Positions 22,534 through 28,073 of a stretch of 30,377 nucleotides of DNA are shown here, one piece after another. How positions within the stretch are numbered: the first letter of the stretch is position 1; the number at the start of each line of letters is the position of its first letter. This DNA is from a virus. Under the pieces are notes generated by a model. That model saw nothing but the letters and a program-made list of their open reading frames with translations. It did not search any database and was not told the DNA's origin. A program made the translations under genes and the position numbers. The DNA is taken from the IMG/VR virus record IMGVR_UViG_3300046533_000154, positions 1 through 30,377 of that record. One strand, 5' to 3'.

Positions 22534-22563
22534 ATCAACCTCCCATCACCAGATAAGCGCATC

Positions 22564-22893
22564 TCAGAACGGAATGTCGGACGCTTCTTCTGCTTCCGCC
22601 ATCGAGGTCGGCTTGTTCTCGATCGCCAGCAGAGATTGGATTTCCCGATTGATCTCCATTACCTTCCCGTTGAATTCGCGACTCAGCTTCTCCTTCTCGC
22701 GTTCCAGGTTGGCGACCAAGGAGGGGCGAATGTCGAAGCCATCCGGCACTTCGATTTCGATGTCCTGCTCACCAATGAGTGCCAAAGAGCGGCTGCTCGT
22801 ACTGGTCATATCGAACGGGTAGATTGTGTGCTTCACTTCGAGATCCCACGGTTCCTTCTCTGCGTGCACGAAACACTTGATAGTCACTTTCAT
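22564..22893 (-). CDS. Helical acidic left-operon protein
   Basis: 109 residues from ATG 22893, decided by GGGGA five bases upstream; the earlier frame start has none. A beta-rich first half (KVTIKCFVHAEKEPWDLEVKHTIYPFDMT, EQDIEIEVPDGFDI) is followed by a long charged helix (LVANLEREKEKLSREFNGKVMEINREIQ), likely a coiled coil and possibly a dimer. The end, EEASDIPF, is similar to acidic tips of single-strand DNA-binding proteins (DIPF), which bind partner proteins. A modulator of replication or recombination is conceivable. No family was recognised. Confidence 0.66.
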   Translation of the reverse strand: MKVTIKCFVHAEKEPWDLEVKHTIYPFDMTSTSSRSLALIGEQDIEIEVPDGFDIRPSLVANLEREKEKLSREFNGKVMEINREIQSLLAIENKPTSMAEAEEASDIPF

Positions 22894-22894
22894 G

Positions 22895-23191
22895 TCATTC
22901 CCCTTTGAGTTTTTGTTCAACGATTCTTTCGAAAGCTTGATCGATCAGCACAAAAAGCACGTGTTTATCGTCAGCCAGTCCGCGCCGATATGCCTGCATG
23001 AAGACCTCAGCGCGTGGCTCCGTGAAGTCGGCCATTTCTTCCAGCAGATCCGCGAACGTGACACCTTTCTCGATCGCCTCGCGCCGGTCGTACTGCACGC
23101 ATGCGGCGTTGTCGGCGGCTTCGAGCTGCGTATCGAACAGCCAGTCGCCCGTTTTCATGGTCCGATTGATGACCAGTGGAATTGCGCTCAT
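22895..23191 (-). CDS. Small helical protein of unknown function
   Basis: 98 residues from ATG 23191 (AGGAG six bases upstream); an upstream in-frame ATG lies inside the next gene and is rejected. The sequence MSAIPLVINRTMKTGDWLFDTQLEAADN then DLLEEMADFTEPRAEVFMQAYRRGLADDKHVLFVLIDQAFERIVE is mainly helical and acidic. No catalytic or metal motif was seen. The stop lies two bases before the following ATG, as in the rest of this operon. Confidence 0.65.
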   Translation of the reverse strand: MSAIPLVINRTMKTGDWLFDTQLEAADNAACVQYDRREAIEKGVTFADLLEEMADFTEPRAEVFMQAYRRGLADDKHVLFVLIDQAFERIVEQKLKGE

Positions 23192-23192
23192 G

Positions 23193-23471
23193 TCAGGCTC
23201 CTGTAGCTTTGGCGATCGCGGCGTGGGCTTTGTCGAACTCAACCGTTGCGCGGTCAGCTATGGAAACAACGGCAATGAGGGCTTCGAGCAGTTCTGGTGC
23301 GGCAGCAATCAGGTTCGCGTTGGCTTTAGCCTCATCTGATGAAGAAAGGGTCATTCCATGAACCCTCACTTGCTCGCCATCTAGCCCGCAAATACCGTCA
23401 TCAATCATTCCCCATGATGACGGGCGCGTTTTCTGGTTCCACGGCCCTGGCGTATGTTTAATCTCGCTCAT
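23193..23471 (-). CDS. Ead/Ea22-like early phage protein
   Basis: 92 residues from ATG 23471, with AGGGGA five bases upstream. The signature HTPGPW near the N-terminus and KANANLIAAAPELLEALIAVVSIA near the middle is frequent in early-region proteins of many temperate phages; the biochemical role is not known. A glycine/aspartate-rich part (WGMIDDGICGLDGEQVRV) separates the two. It sits in the middle of the left operon and is tightly spaced to the next gene. Confidence 0.75.
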   Translation of the reverse strand: MSEIKHTPGPWNQKTRPSSWGMIDDGICGLDGEQVRVHGMTLSSSDEAKANANLIAAAPELLEALIAVVSIADRATVEFDKAHAAIAKATGA

Positions 23472-23481
23472 TTCATTCCCC

Positions 23482-23673
23482 TCAGCACGCGATGAGACCC
23501 TGGGCCTCGTCGATCAATTTCTGGAAGCAGCCGTTGCAGCAAGTTGTCGGCTTGACGCTGGGCCAGTAGTTCGAGCGCTTCTCCACATCGGTCTTCAGCG
23601 TCTCGCAGCTATCGCAGCGCACCAGCGTGCGGACTGTCAGAGGGCGGGAGCGCCAGGCGTCGAGTGCGTTCAT
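23482..23673 (-). CDS. Small zinc-ribbon-like protein
   Basis: 63 residues from ATG 23673, with GGGGG at a good distance (the longer frame has no ribosome site). Cysteines are paired: CDSC (about 20-23), and CCNGC (about 45-49), separated by about 20 residues (TLKTDVEKRSNYWPSVKPTT), the spacing of a treble-clef or ribbon knuckle. A C-terminal helix (FQKLIDEAQGL) follows. It may bind DNA or a host protein. The metal site is inferred from the cysteine pattern. Confidence 0.68.
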   Translation of the reverse strand: MNALDAWRSRPLTVRTLVRCDSCETLKTDVEKRSNYWPSVKPTTCCNGCFQKLIDEAQGLIAC

Positions 23674-23674
23674 G

Positions 23675-23812
23675 TCAGCCCCCGTCTCTCTGATCAGCCA
23701 CACCGGGGGCGATGAGGTTGGTCGCCAACTCGCGCAACAGATGCTCTGTCAGGCAACCGTGCGGCAGTGGGAGAGCATTTAGCTCGAGCAAATCCCTCGC
23801 AAGAACAGACAT
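23675..23812 (-). CDS. Tiny protein (45 residues)
   Basis: A 45-residue frame from ATG 23812 with AAGGAGG six bases upstream, one of the best ribosome sites in the window. The sequence is MSVLARDLLELNALPLPHGC, then a helix around LTEHLLRELATNLIAPG. It ends one base before the ATG of the zinc-ribbon-like gene. No family was recognised. The strong ribosome site and perfect fit between neighbours support a real gene below normal length limits. Confidence 0.68.
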   Translation of the reverse strand: MSVLARDLLELNALPLPHGCLTEHLLRELATNLIAPGVADQRDGG

Positions 23813-23823
23813 GACGCACCTCC

Positions 23824-24024
23824 TTAAACGTGAGCGCCCATGAAGGCCGCGCTAGGCGCCTTCACGTAGTACCCGTTCGGGTCGCGGCGCACTTCGAACG
23901 AGCCGTCCCACAGACCGATCTCAGCGGCGTATTCCGTCGCCACCTCATGCGAAGGAACGGGGCCGTACGCGCACTCGTCAACCCATGCGATCAGGTAGAA
24001 AACATCGTTCGTGTCGTCGCTCAT
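23824..24024 (-). CDS. First gene of the PL operon, small acidic protein
   Basis: 66 residues from ATG 24024, with GAGG six bases upstream. The protein is acidic (MSDDTNDVFYLIAWVDECAYGPV, ATEYAAEIGLWDGSFEVRRDPNGYY). The predicted transcript from PL begins near 24061, so this is the first gene read, about 37 bases after the start. That is where lambda-type phages place the antiterminator N, but this protein has no arginine-rich RNA-binding start and no N-like motif. Its role is unknown. Confidence 0.7.
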   Translation of the reverse strand: MSDDTNDVFYLIAWVDECAYGPVPSHEVATEYAAEIGLWDGSFEVRRDPNGYYVKAPSAAFMGAHV

Positions 24025-24067
24025 GGCTCACCTCTGGTTGTTCGTGGTTCGTGGTGCTGATGTAGAT

Positions 24068-24096
24068 ATAATAGGAAAACTCGTTACATAGAGCAA
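24068..24096 (-). promoter_or_regulatory. PL promoter
   Basis: Minus strand: TTGCTC (24096-24091) and TATTAT (24073-24068) with a 17-base spacer. A start near 24061 feeds the whole left operon. The first operator lies in the spacer. Confidence 0.8.
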
Positions 24097-24109
24097 TAGG
24101 AAAACTCGT
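24071..24109 (-). promoter_or_regulatory. OL operators, two copies 25 bp apart
   Basis: ATAGGAAAACTCGT occurs exactly at 24071-24084 and 24096-24109. The same block (as GAGTTTTCCTA) recurs at OR. One copy fills the PL spacer next to the -10 box, the other overlaps the -35. The repeat period is 25 bp, as at OR. Confidence 0.82.
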
Positions 24110-24157
24110 AATAATGAGTGAAATTTTGCTATCGAAATGATAGCGGCGATAGGAGAT

Positions 24158-24181
24158 CAAGAAACCCGGTCAATTGCCGGG
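24158..24181 (-). terminator. Terminator of the repressor operon
   Basis: On the minus strand CCCGG-CAATTGA-CCGGG (plus 24165-24181) is followed by TTTCTTG. The five-base stem is short but GC-only. It ends the leftward repressor transcript before PL. The loop has the same CAATTGA as the strong late terminator. Confidence 0.55.
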
Positions 24182-24198
24182 CGTCTTAATTAGCGTGT

Positions 24199-24222
24199 GG
24201 GGTGGGGGGCTAGGGAGGCGGG
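24199..24222 (+). other. G-quadruplex-type sequence
   Basis: Four G-tracts (GGGG, GGGGGG, GGG, GGG) separated by T, CTA and AGGC lie between the repressor operon's terminator and its last gene. It fits the simple G-quadruplex rule. Function unknown. The rest of the 240-base gap 24025-24264 holds the PL/OL region and the terminator. Confidence 0.45.
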
Positions 24223-24264
24223 AGCGCGTGGCTGATCTATGTTGCGCCGGCCCCAAAATTGTTT

Positions 24265-24444
24265 TCAGACTGCTTCTATGTTGCTGAGGCGTTGCGCCAC
24301 AGCCAGACAGTACGACAGTTGTTTCAATCGGTCCTTCAGTGCTTCGCAGTTCCGGCAGCTCGGAACATCGCAATCGTTTGCGTTTGGAGGCTGCAAAAAG
24401 GAGGGAACCTCGATTCCCTCGTCTCTGTTGTTAGTTAAATCCAT
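24265..24444 (-). CDS. Small cysteine-containing protein at the rex position
   Basis: 59 residues from ATG 24444, with GGGGTG nine bases upstream; a GTG at 24456 would add four residues. The sequence MDLTNNRDEGIEVPSFLQPP is followed by DCDVPSCRNCEALKDRLKQLSYCLAVAQRLSN: four cysteines (C-x4-C-x2-C, then C) and an amphipathic helix. It lies downstream of the repressor on the same strand, 102 bases away, the position of rexAB in lambda, so it may be made in the lysogen. Function is not known. The opposite frame on the plus strand is judged a shadow. Confidence 0.52.
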   Translation of the reverse strand: MDLTNNRDEGIEVPSFLQPPNANDCDVPSCRNCEALKDRLKQLSYCLAVAQRLSNIEAV

Positions 24445-24545
24445 GGTTTCAAACACCCCGCATGAAAGGTAGAAATTGCCTGCACGGCCCTGTGCAAGTC
24501 AAATATTCATCCTACAAACTGGTATTTGAAAGATGGGGTAAATAC

Positions 24546-24950
24546 TTACAAATTTTTGCCGTTATTTGGGATTGGCGGCGTTTTTGCCCGTTGTTGCCGG
24601 GCCATCTCTTCTGCGATCGCCTGCTGGATGAATTCTTTCGTTTCCGGCGATACCCCGTAATCTCTATTACGGTCCTGGTCGCAATTCCGGTACAGCTCGC
24701 GCACCTGATCGGCCAGCACGGGGCTGATGTCGTCGATCTTGACTCCTAGTACCTTCGCGAACTGACCAACGGCGTACAGGTTCAGCTTGGCCTTTCCCTT
24801 CAGGTACAGATTCACGTTCCCCTGAGTGCCCATGTCGAACTCGACGCCGAACTTTTCCTGCGTCATCCCTTCCGGGCGCTTCTCACTCCATAGGCGATCG
24901 AGACGCTTCGCGTCGTCTATCTGCCATTGCGTTAGTTTCTGTTTGACCAT
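24546..24950 (-). CDS. Short CI-like repressor without peptidase domain
   Basis: 134 residues. An XRE-type helix-turn-helix is clear: MTQEKFGVEFDMGTQGNVNLYLKGKAKLNLYAVGQFAKVLG, then VKIDDISPVLADQ. This matches the N-terminal half of lambda-type CI proteins, but the usual S24/LexA-like self-cleaving C-terminal domain (about 100 residues) is missing. The protein ends in a charged helix (PETKEFIQQAIAEEMARQQ) that could dimerise. ATG 24950 is the predicted first base of the PRM transcript and no ribosome site precedes it, suggesting a leaderless message as for lambda cI. It would repress PL and PR through the 25-bp operators. Induction probably does not use RecA cleavage. Confidence 0.8.
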   Translation of the reverse strand: MVKQKLTQWQIDDAKRLDRLWSEKRPEGMTQEKFGVEFDMGTQGNVNLYLKGKAKLNLYAVGQFAKVLGVKIDDISPVLADQVRELYRNCDQDRNRDYGVSPETKEFIQQAIAEEMARQQRAKTPPIPNNGKNL

Positions 24951-24956
24951 GGCTGA

Positions 24957-24984
24957 ACTATAGATTTCCTAGTGATCGCCGCAA
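24957..24984 (-). promoter_or_regulatory. PRM (repressor promoter)
   Basis: Minus strand: TTGCGG (24984-24979) and TATAGT (24962-24957) with a 16-base spacer. The start falls at about 24950, the A of the repressor ATG. Operator copies overlap both boxes. Confidence 0.6.
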
Positions 24985-25022
24985 CGAGTTTTCCTGTTGA
25001 CAAACAGAATGAGTTTTCCTAG
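24964..25022 (+). promoter_or_regulatory. OR operators, three copies with 25-bp period
   Basis: TTTCCT blocks start at 24965, 24990 and 25015. Two are full GAGTTTTCCT copies (24986-24995 and 25011-25020), the third is weaker (ATTTCCTAG, 24964-24972). The last lies in the PR spacer, the middle directly before the PR -35 and over the PRM -35, the weak one next to the PRM -10, a layout like lambda OR1-OR3. Confidence 0.82.
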
Positions 25023-25025
25023 TAT
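24997..25025 (+). promoter_or_regulatory. PR promoter
   Basis: A perfect TTGACA (24997-25002) and TAGTAT (25020-25025) with 17 bases between. The start is predicted at 25031-25033, at the Cro ATG. Confidence 0.88.
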
Positions 25026-25032
25026 GTTCACT

Positions 25033-25356
25033 ATGAAACTCGCCGACTACCTCGCCAAGCACTCCATCAGCCAAATTGCGCTGGCCCATCACCTCGGCGT
25101 GAGCCAGGGCCGTGTGTGGCAGTGGCTCAACGGAGAAAAGGTTACTCCGAAGTATTGCCCGGAGATCGAGAAGTGGAGCAATCGCGAAGTCACCTGCGAA
25201 GAACTCAACGACTCGGTCAACTGGAAATACGTTCGCGAGTCCGCTCAATCGATCGCAGATAGCGATGTCATCGAACGCGCCAAGGCTTCGGATGACGCAC
25301 AGCCGCCCGTTGGCGGAACGAACCGCAAGCGCAAAGAAGCTCGGGCAGCAGGATAA
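25033..25356 (+). CDS. Cro-like regulator (YdaS/Cro type helix-turn-helix)
   Basis: 107 residues from ATG 25033. A longer frame from 24997 would begin inside the PR -35 box and is rejected. The N-terminus, MKLADYLAKHSISQIALAHHLGVSQGRVWQWLNGE, is a compact helix-turn-helix of the YdaS/Cro group; the rest is a charged tail ending KRKEARAAG. It lies head to head with the repressor across OR and would bind the same operators to favour lytic growth. The predicted PR start coincides with the ATG and no ribosome site precedes it, so the message seems leaderless. Confidence 0.82.
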   Translation: MKLADYLAKHSISQIALAHHLGVSQGRVWQWLNGEKVTPKYCPEIEKWSNREVTCEELNDSVNWKYVRESAQSIADSDVIERAKASDDAQPPVGGTNRKRKEARAAG

Positions 25357-25411
25357 AAATTCAGCAGTACGGATGGGACCGGTGTTCGAAGTAGTGGGCA
25401 TTTAGAAATCC

Positions 25412-25440
25412 AATGGCGTCGATGTACTGGCGCCATTTTT
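25412..25440 (+). terminator. tR1-like terminator after the Cro gene
   Basis: AATGGCG (25412-25418) pairs with CGCCATT (25431-25437) around a 12-base loop, and the Ts run to 25440. It separates Cro from the CII-like gene as tR1 does in lambda, so antitermination or read-through would control the right operon. Confidence 0.78.
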
Positions 25441-25481
25441 AACCGGGTGCACTGATAACCGGTGAGCATGGGGGATAAAAA

Positions 25482-25859
25482 TTGTTATCGAAAAAACTCA
25501 CCAGGGATGAAAACCAAATGATTCTCGACTTCGAACCCGGCCTCGTAGAGCGCCATAGAAGCTTGAAGGATTGCGTCGCGACTGGCGTTTATCGGCGCGG
25601 CCTGACGAATGTGGCCATCGATCTCGACCAGGCTCCCAGCAATCTGAGCGTACAGCTTTCGGAGGATGGTTCCAGACATTTCTCGATCGATTCGTTCGAG
25701 AAGTACCTGGAAAAAACCAAAGACTTCACGCCGATCTATTACTTGGTGGAGAAGTTTTTGGACGACAAGACAAGCAAGAAGGTAGCTGCGCTTGAGCAAA
25801 TTCAGGCTCTTGGCCCGCAGTTCCTCGACTTGCTCAAACAGGCAGGGATTTCGGCATGA
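25482..25859 (+). CDS. CII-like phage regulatory protein
   Basis: 125 residues from TTG 25482, with GGGGG (25470-25474) seven bases upstream; ATG 25518 (MILDFEPG) is an alternative. The segments ILDFEPGLVERHRSLKDCVATGVYRRGLTNVAIDLDQAPSN (given here in part), then FSIDSFEKYLEKTKDFTPIYYLVEKFL and a helical tail resemble the CII/CP76-type regulators of phages from Burkholderia and relatives. These have a helix-turn-helix and influence the lysis-lysogeny choice. Position after Cro and a terminator matches lambda cII. Likely a tetramer or dimer; not shown by the sequence. It ends in an ATGA overlap with a tiny frame. Confidence 0.7.
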   Translation: MLSKKLTRDENQMILDFEPGLVERHRSLKDCVATGVYRRGLTNVAIDLDQAPSNLSVQLSEDGSRHFSIDSFEKYLEKTKDFTPIYYLVEKFLDDKTSKKVAALEQIQALGPQFLDLLKQAGISA

Positions 25860-25933
25860 CAGGTGATCTGATGTCTCTTTGGATGCTCGGTGTGATTGCT
25901 GTCGCGGTCGTCGGATGCTGGAAGCTGTCTTAG
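25856..25933 (+). CDS. Tiny membrane peptide (25 residues)
   Basis: A 25-residue frame from ATG 25856 in the ATGA overlap with the CII-like stop; ATG 25871 with AGGTG upstream is another possible start. Residues SLWMLGVIAVAVVGCWKLS form a membrane span. It fits exactly between the CII-like and O-like genes. It may be a small membrane peptide that tunes a host protein, or only a coupling frame for the next gene. Too short for more. Confidence 0.45.
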   Translation: MTGDLMSLWMLGVIAVAVVGCWKLS

Positions 25934-25949
25934 CCCGGAGGTTGTGGTG

Positions 25950-26651
25950 ATGCCGTCATACAGGATCAAGGACTGGAACAAATTCCAGCACTTCAAGGAT
26001 CGTAAGCCGCCTTGGGTGAAGTTGTACCGGGACATCCTGGACGACATGGAATGGCACGAGTTGGACCCTCAGGCAGCAAAAGCTCTGGTGATGTTCTGGT
26101 TGATAGCGAGCGAGACGGACGGGATGCTTCCTGATATCAAAAAGCTTGCTTTCCGCCTTAGGACTACTGAAAGCAAGATAAATGAGGTGATATCGAAGCT
26201 TTCTCACTGGCTGGAACAAGTTGATATCGGCGTGATATCAGAGCGATATCAAGATGATCCTCTAGAGACAGAGAGAGAGACAGAGGAAGAGAGAGAGACA
26301 GAGAAGAAAACGCGCGTTCCGCGCTTCGATGCGCAAGCGCATCTCGAATCACTCGGCGTTGATTCTCAAGTTGCAAAGGATTGGATTACGCACCGCAGGA
26401 CAAAGAAGGCCGCGCCAACCGAGACAGCGATCGAAGGGATCGACAAGGAAGCGCGGAAGGCAGGGATCTCTCTGCAAGCAGCTTTGACGGTCTCATGCCA
26501 GCGCGGATGGCAAGGATTCAACGCTGAATGGATGAAAGGCTCTCAGGGTCCGCCGCGCGGTCCGAGTTGGTCCGAAAAGAACGACGAAGTAATCGCACAG
26601 CTAACCGGCAGGAACCGATATGAACCAGATGACAGAACCATCGATGTATGA
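25950..26651 (+). CDS. O-like replication initiation protein
   Basis: 233 residues from ATG 25950 (GGAGG at 25937-25941); the longer frame has no ribosome site. The N-terminal winged-helix region (MPSYRIKDWNKFQHFKDRKPPWVKLYRDILDDMEWHEL in part, then LPDIKKLAFRLRTTESKINEVISKL) is typical of phage replication initiators. A low-complexity linker of Glu, Arg and Thr (ETERETEEERETEKK) is encoded by the polypurine tract. The C-terminus (WITHRRTKKAAPTETAIEGI, then ALTVSCQRGWQGFNAEWM) is a domain common in such proteins. It should bind the origin inside its own gene and recruit the helicase via the P-like protein encoded next, which overlaps by 32 bases. Confidence 0.82.
   Translation: MPSYRIKDWNKFQHFKDRKPPWVKLYRDILDDMEWHELDPQAAKALVMFWLIASETDGMLPDIKKLAFRLRTTESKINEVISKLSHWLEQVDIGVISERYQDDPLETERETEEERETEKKTRVPRFDAQAHLESLGVDSQVAKDWITHRRTKKAAPTETAIEGIDKEARKAGISLQAALTVSCQRGWQGFNAEWMKGSQGPPRGPSWSEKNDEVIAQLTGRNRYEPDDRTIDV
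26133..26310 (+). other. Candidate replication origin inside the O-like gene
   Basis: GATATC occurs at 26133, 26189, 26223, 26234 and 26245; the last three are exactly 11 bases apart, one helical turn. They are followed at about 26262-26310 by an almost pure purine tract (GAGACAGAGAGAGAGACAGA and similar). Repeated binding sites followed by an easily opened asymmetric tract, in the middle of gene O, is the lambda ori plan. No second origin was seen. Confidence 0.6.
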
Positions 26652-27237
26652 GCGGCCGGAGAAGCCTGAGTGGCCCTTGAACGCGTTGCCGCTGGTTGCG
26701 GTGGAACGCATTCTGGCGCTCATGTCGGCGACTTACGGATCCCGTTTCGCGTCGTTGTGGAGCGGCACTGATCCGACTCAGATGCAAAAGGTCTGGGGCG
26801 TCGAGCTGGCGAAGTTGAGCGACGAACAGAGAAAGGCTGGCATTTCGAGCTTAACGGCGCTTCCGAAGGCGCCTACGCTGCCCGAGTTCATTGCGCATTG
26901 CAAGCAGGCCCGGCTTGAGCAGGCCGTGTTCCAGGCTCCGCGTCTGGAGCATGTGACGCCGGCTGATCAGAAGGTAATCGACGCCAACCTCGCGCAGATC
27001 AAGCGGTTCAGCAAGACCAAGCGCGTGTCTGCTGGCAATCCTGGCTGGGCGTACGACTTCATGATCCGTGGTGCCGCGCTGAATGCTCAGCCGACGTCGG
27101 TCGAAGTTGCCAAAAGCTGCCGCGAGGCGATTCTGTCAGCGGTCGGTCGGGAATATCCGAGAACACAGGAAGGCGAGCGCGCCGAACAGTGCGCCCAGAT
27201 CCTGCGCGAAGTCGTCAAGTCAAGCATGGAGCAGTGA
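26620..27237 (+). CDS. P-like helicase loader / replication protein
   Basis: 205 residues from ATG 26620, with AGGAA five bases upstream, overlapping the O-like gene by 32 bases. Residues LPLVAVERILALMSATYGSRFASLW, then MQKVWGVELAKLSDEQRKAGISSLTALPKAPTLPEFIAHCKQ (given in part) match the second domain of lambda P-type proteins, which bring host DnaB helicase to the origin. Characteristic is the pair 'GI..L' and 'PTLPEFI..C'. No ATPase motif is seen, as for lambda P. Synteny O-P supports the call. Confidence 0.75.
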   Translation: MNQMTEPSMYERPEKPEWPLNALPLVAVERILALMSATYGSRFASLWSGTDPTQMQKVWGVELAKLSDEQRKAGISSLTALPKAPTLPEFIAHCKQARLEQAVFQAPRLEHVTPADQKVIDANLAQIKRFSKTKRVSAGNPGWAYDFMIRGAALNAQPTSVEVAKSCREAILSAVGREYPRTQEGERAEQCAQILREVVKSSMEQ

Positions 27238-28073
27238 TGGCCAAGCCCAAAACCAAAATCAACGAGATCGTCGCCCTGATCGAAAAGCACGGCCCGGTTT
27301 CTCCCAACCGGCTCACCGAGATCACCGGCGACTTCCGCCAGTCGATCGACAAGTACGTCAGACAGGCGCATGACGCTGGATTGATCCACGTCGCGGCGTT
27401 CGGGCCCAGCCCGTTTGGTGGGAACCGCACCGTCAAACTGTACGCGGCCGGAAAGGGTGTCAATGTTCAGCGTCCCGGAAAGAAATCAACGAAGCCCAGA
27501 AAGATTAAAAACGTGGGTTCCCGTCGCTGCATGAACTTCTCGTCGGCCGAAAAACGGATCATTCGCGAAATAAAGCTGAGTGGACAGGCCGTAAAGTTGC
27601 AATTGCACCGTTTGCCGGGGCGCACGTTACACGGCATACAGAAGGCTGTTGCTTCGCTTGACGGCAAGAAGAAGCGCGGCGTCGGCTCATGGATATGGAC
27701 GGGTGTCCTTTCAGTTCTGCATGATGAGCCGAATTTGGCGGTGCGCGATATCAGTTCCCGCATCGGATGCACTAGCCGGCAAGTCACGACATTGCTGAAC
27801 GAACACCGCGGGCATGGCGTTTTCATTTCAGGCTGGGAAGTGCATTGCCGATCGACCGCCGCGACGTGGAGCTTGGGTAATCAGGCTGATGTACCGAAGC
27901 CCCCTTTGCAGACGGTGGAAGAAAGGCGCGCGAAGGCACGTGCGCGGCATCAGCGCCGGAATGCTCTCGCGCAGACCAATCCTTTCGCTATTGCGCTCGG
28001 TCTGGTGCCTGCTCCGATCGTCGGCACCGGCCGCGTGTTCCAGCAGGGCATGAGCATCCGGGCGGCAGCATGA
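27237..28073 (+). CDS. Double winged-helix DNA-binding protein of unknown role
   Basis: 278 residues from ATG 27237 (TGATG overlap, GGAG upstream). Residues about 5-60 (INEIVALIEKHGPVSPNRLTEITGDFRQSIDKYVRQAHDAG) form one winged helix; residues about 165-215 (GVLSVLHDEPNLAVRDISSRIGCTSRQVTTLLNEHRGHG) another. A lysine-rich linker (PGKKSTKPRKIKNVGS) lies between, and an Arg-rich stretch (RRAKARARHQRRNALAQ) follows. It may regulate transcription or join replication. No family was recognised. The stop overlaps the methyltransferase start (ATGA). Two separate DNA-reading heads in one chain are unusual. Confidence 0.72.
   Translation: MAKPKTKINEIVALIEKHGPVSPNRLTEITGDFRQSIDKYVRQAHDAGLIHVAAFGPSPFGGNRTVKLYAAGKGVNVQRPGKKSTKPRKIKNVGSRRCMNFSSAEKRIIREIKLSGQAVKLQLHRLPGRTLHGIQKAVASLDGKKKRGVGSWIWTGVLSVLHDEPNLAVRDISSRIGCTSRQVTTLLNEHRGHGVFISGWEVHCRSTAATWSLGNQADVPKPPLQTVEERRAKARARHQRRNALAQTNPFAIALGLVPAPIVGTGRVFQQGMSIRAAA

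Noticed and set aside
24239-24472. Plus-strand 77-codon frame
   Set aside because: No ribosome site; the opposite minus frame has a plausible start and lies in the repressor operon.
24481-24496. Hairpin TGCAC/GTGCA downstream of the repressor as terminator
   Set aside because: The stem has only five pairs and no T-run follows on the minus strand; at most a weak structure.
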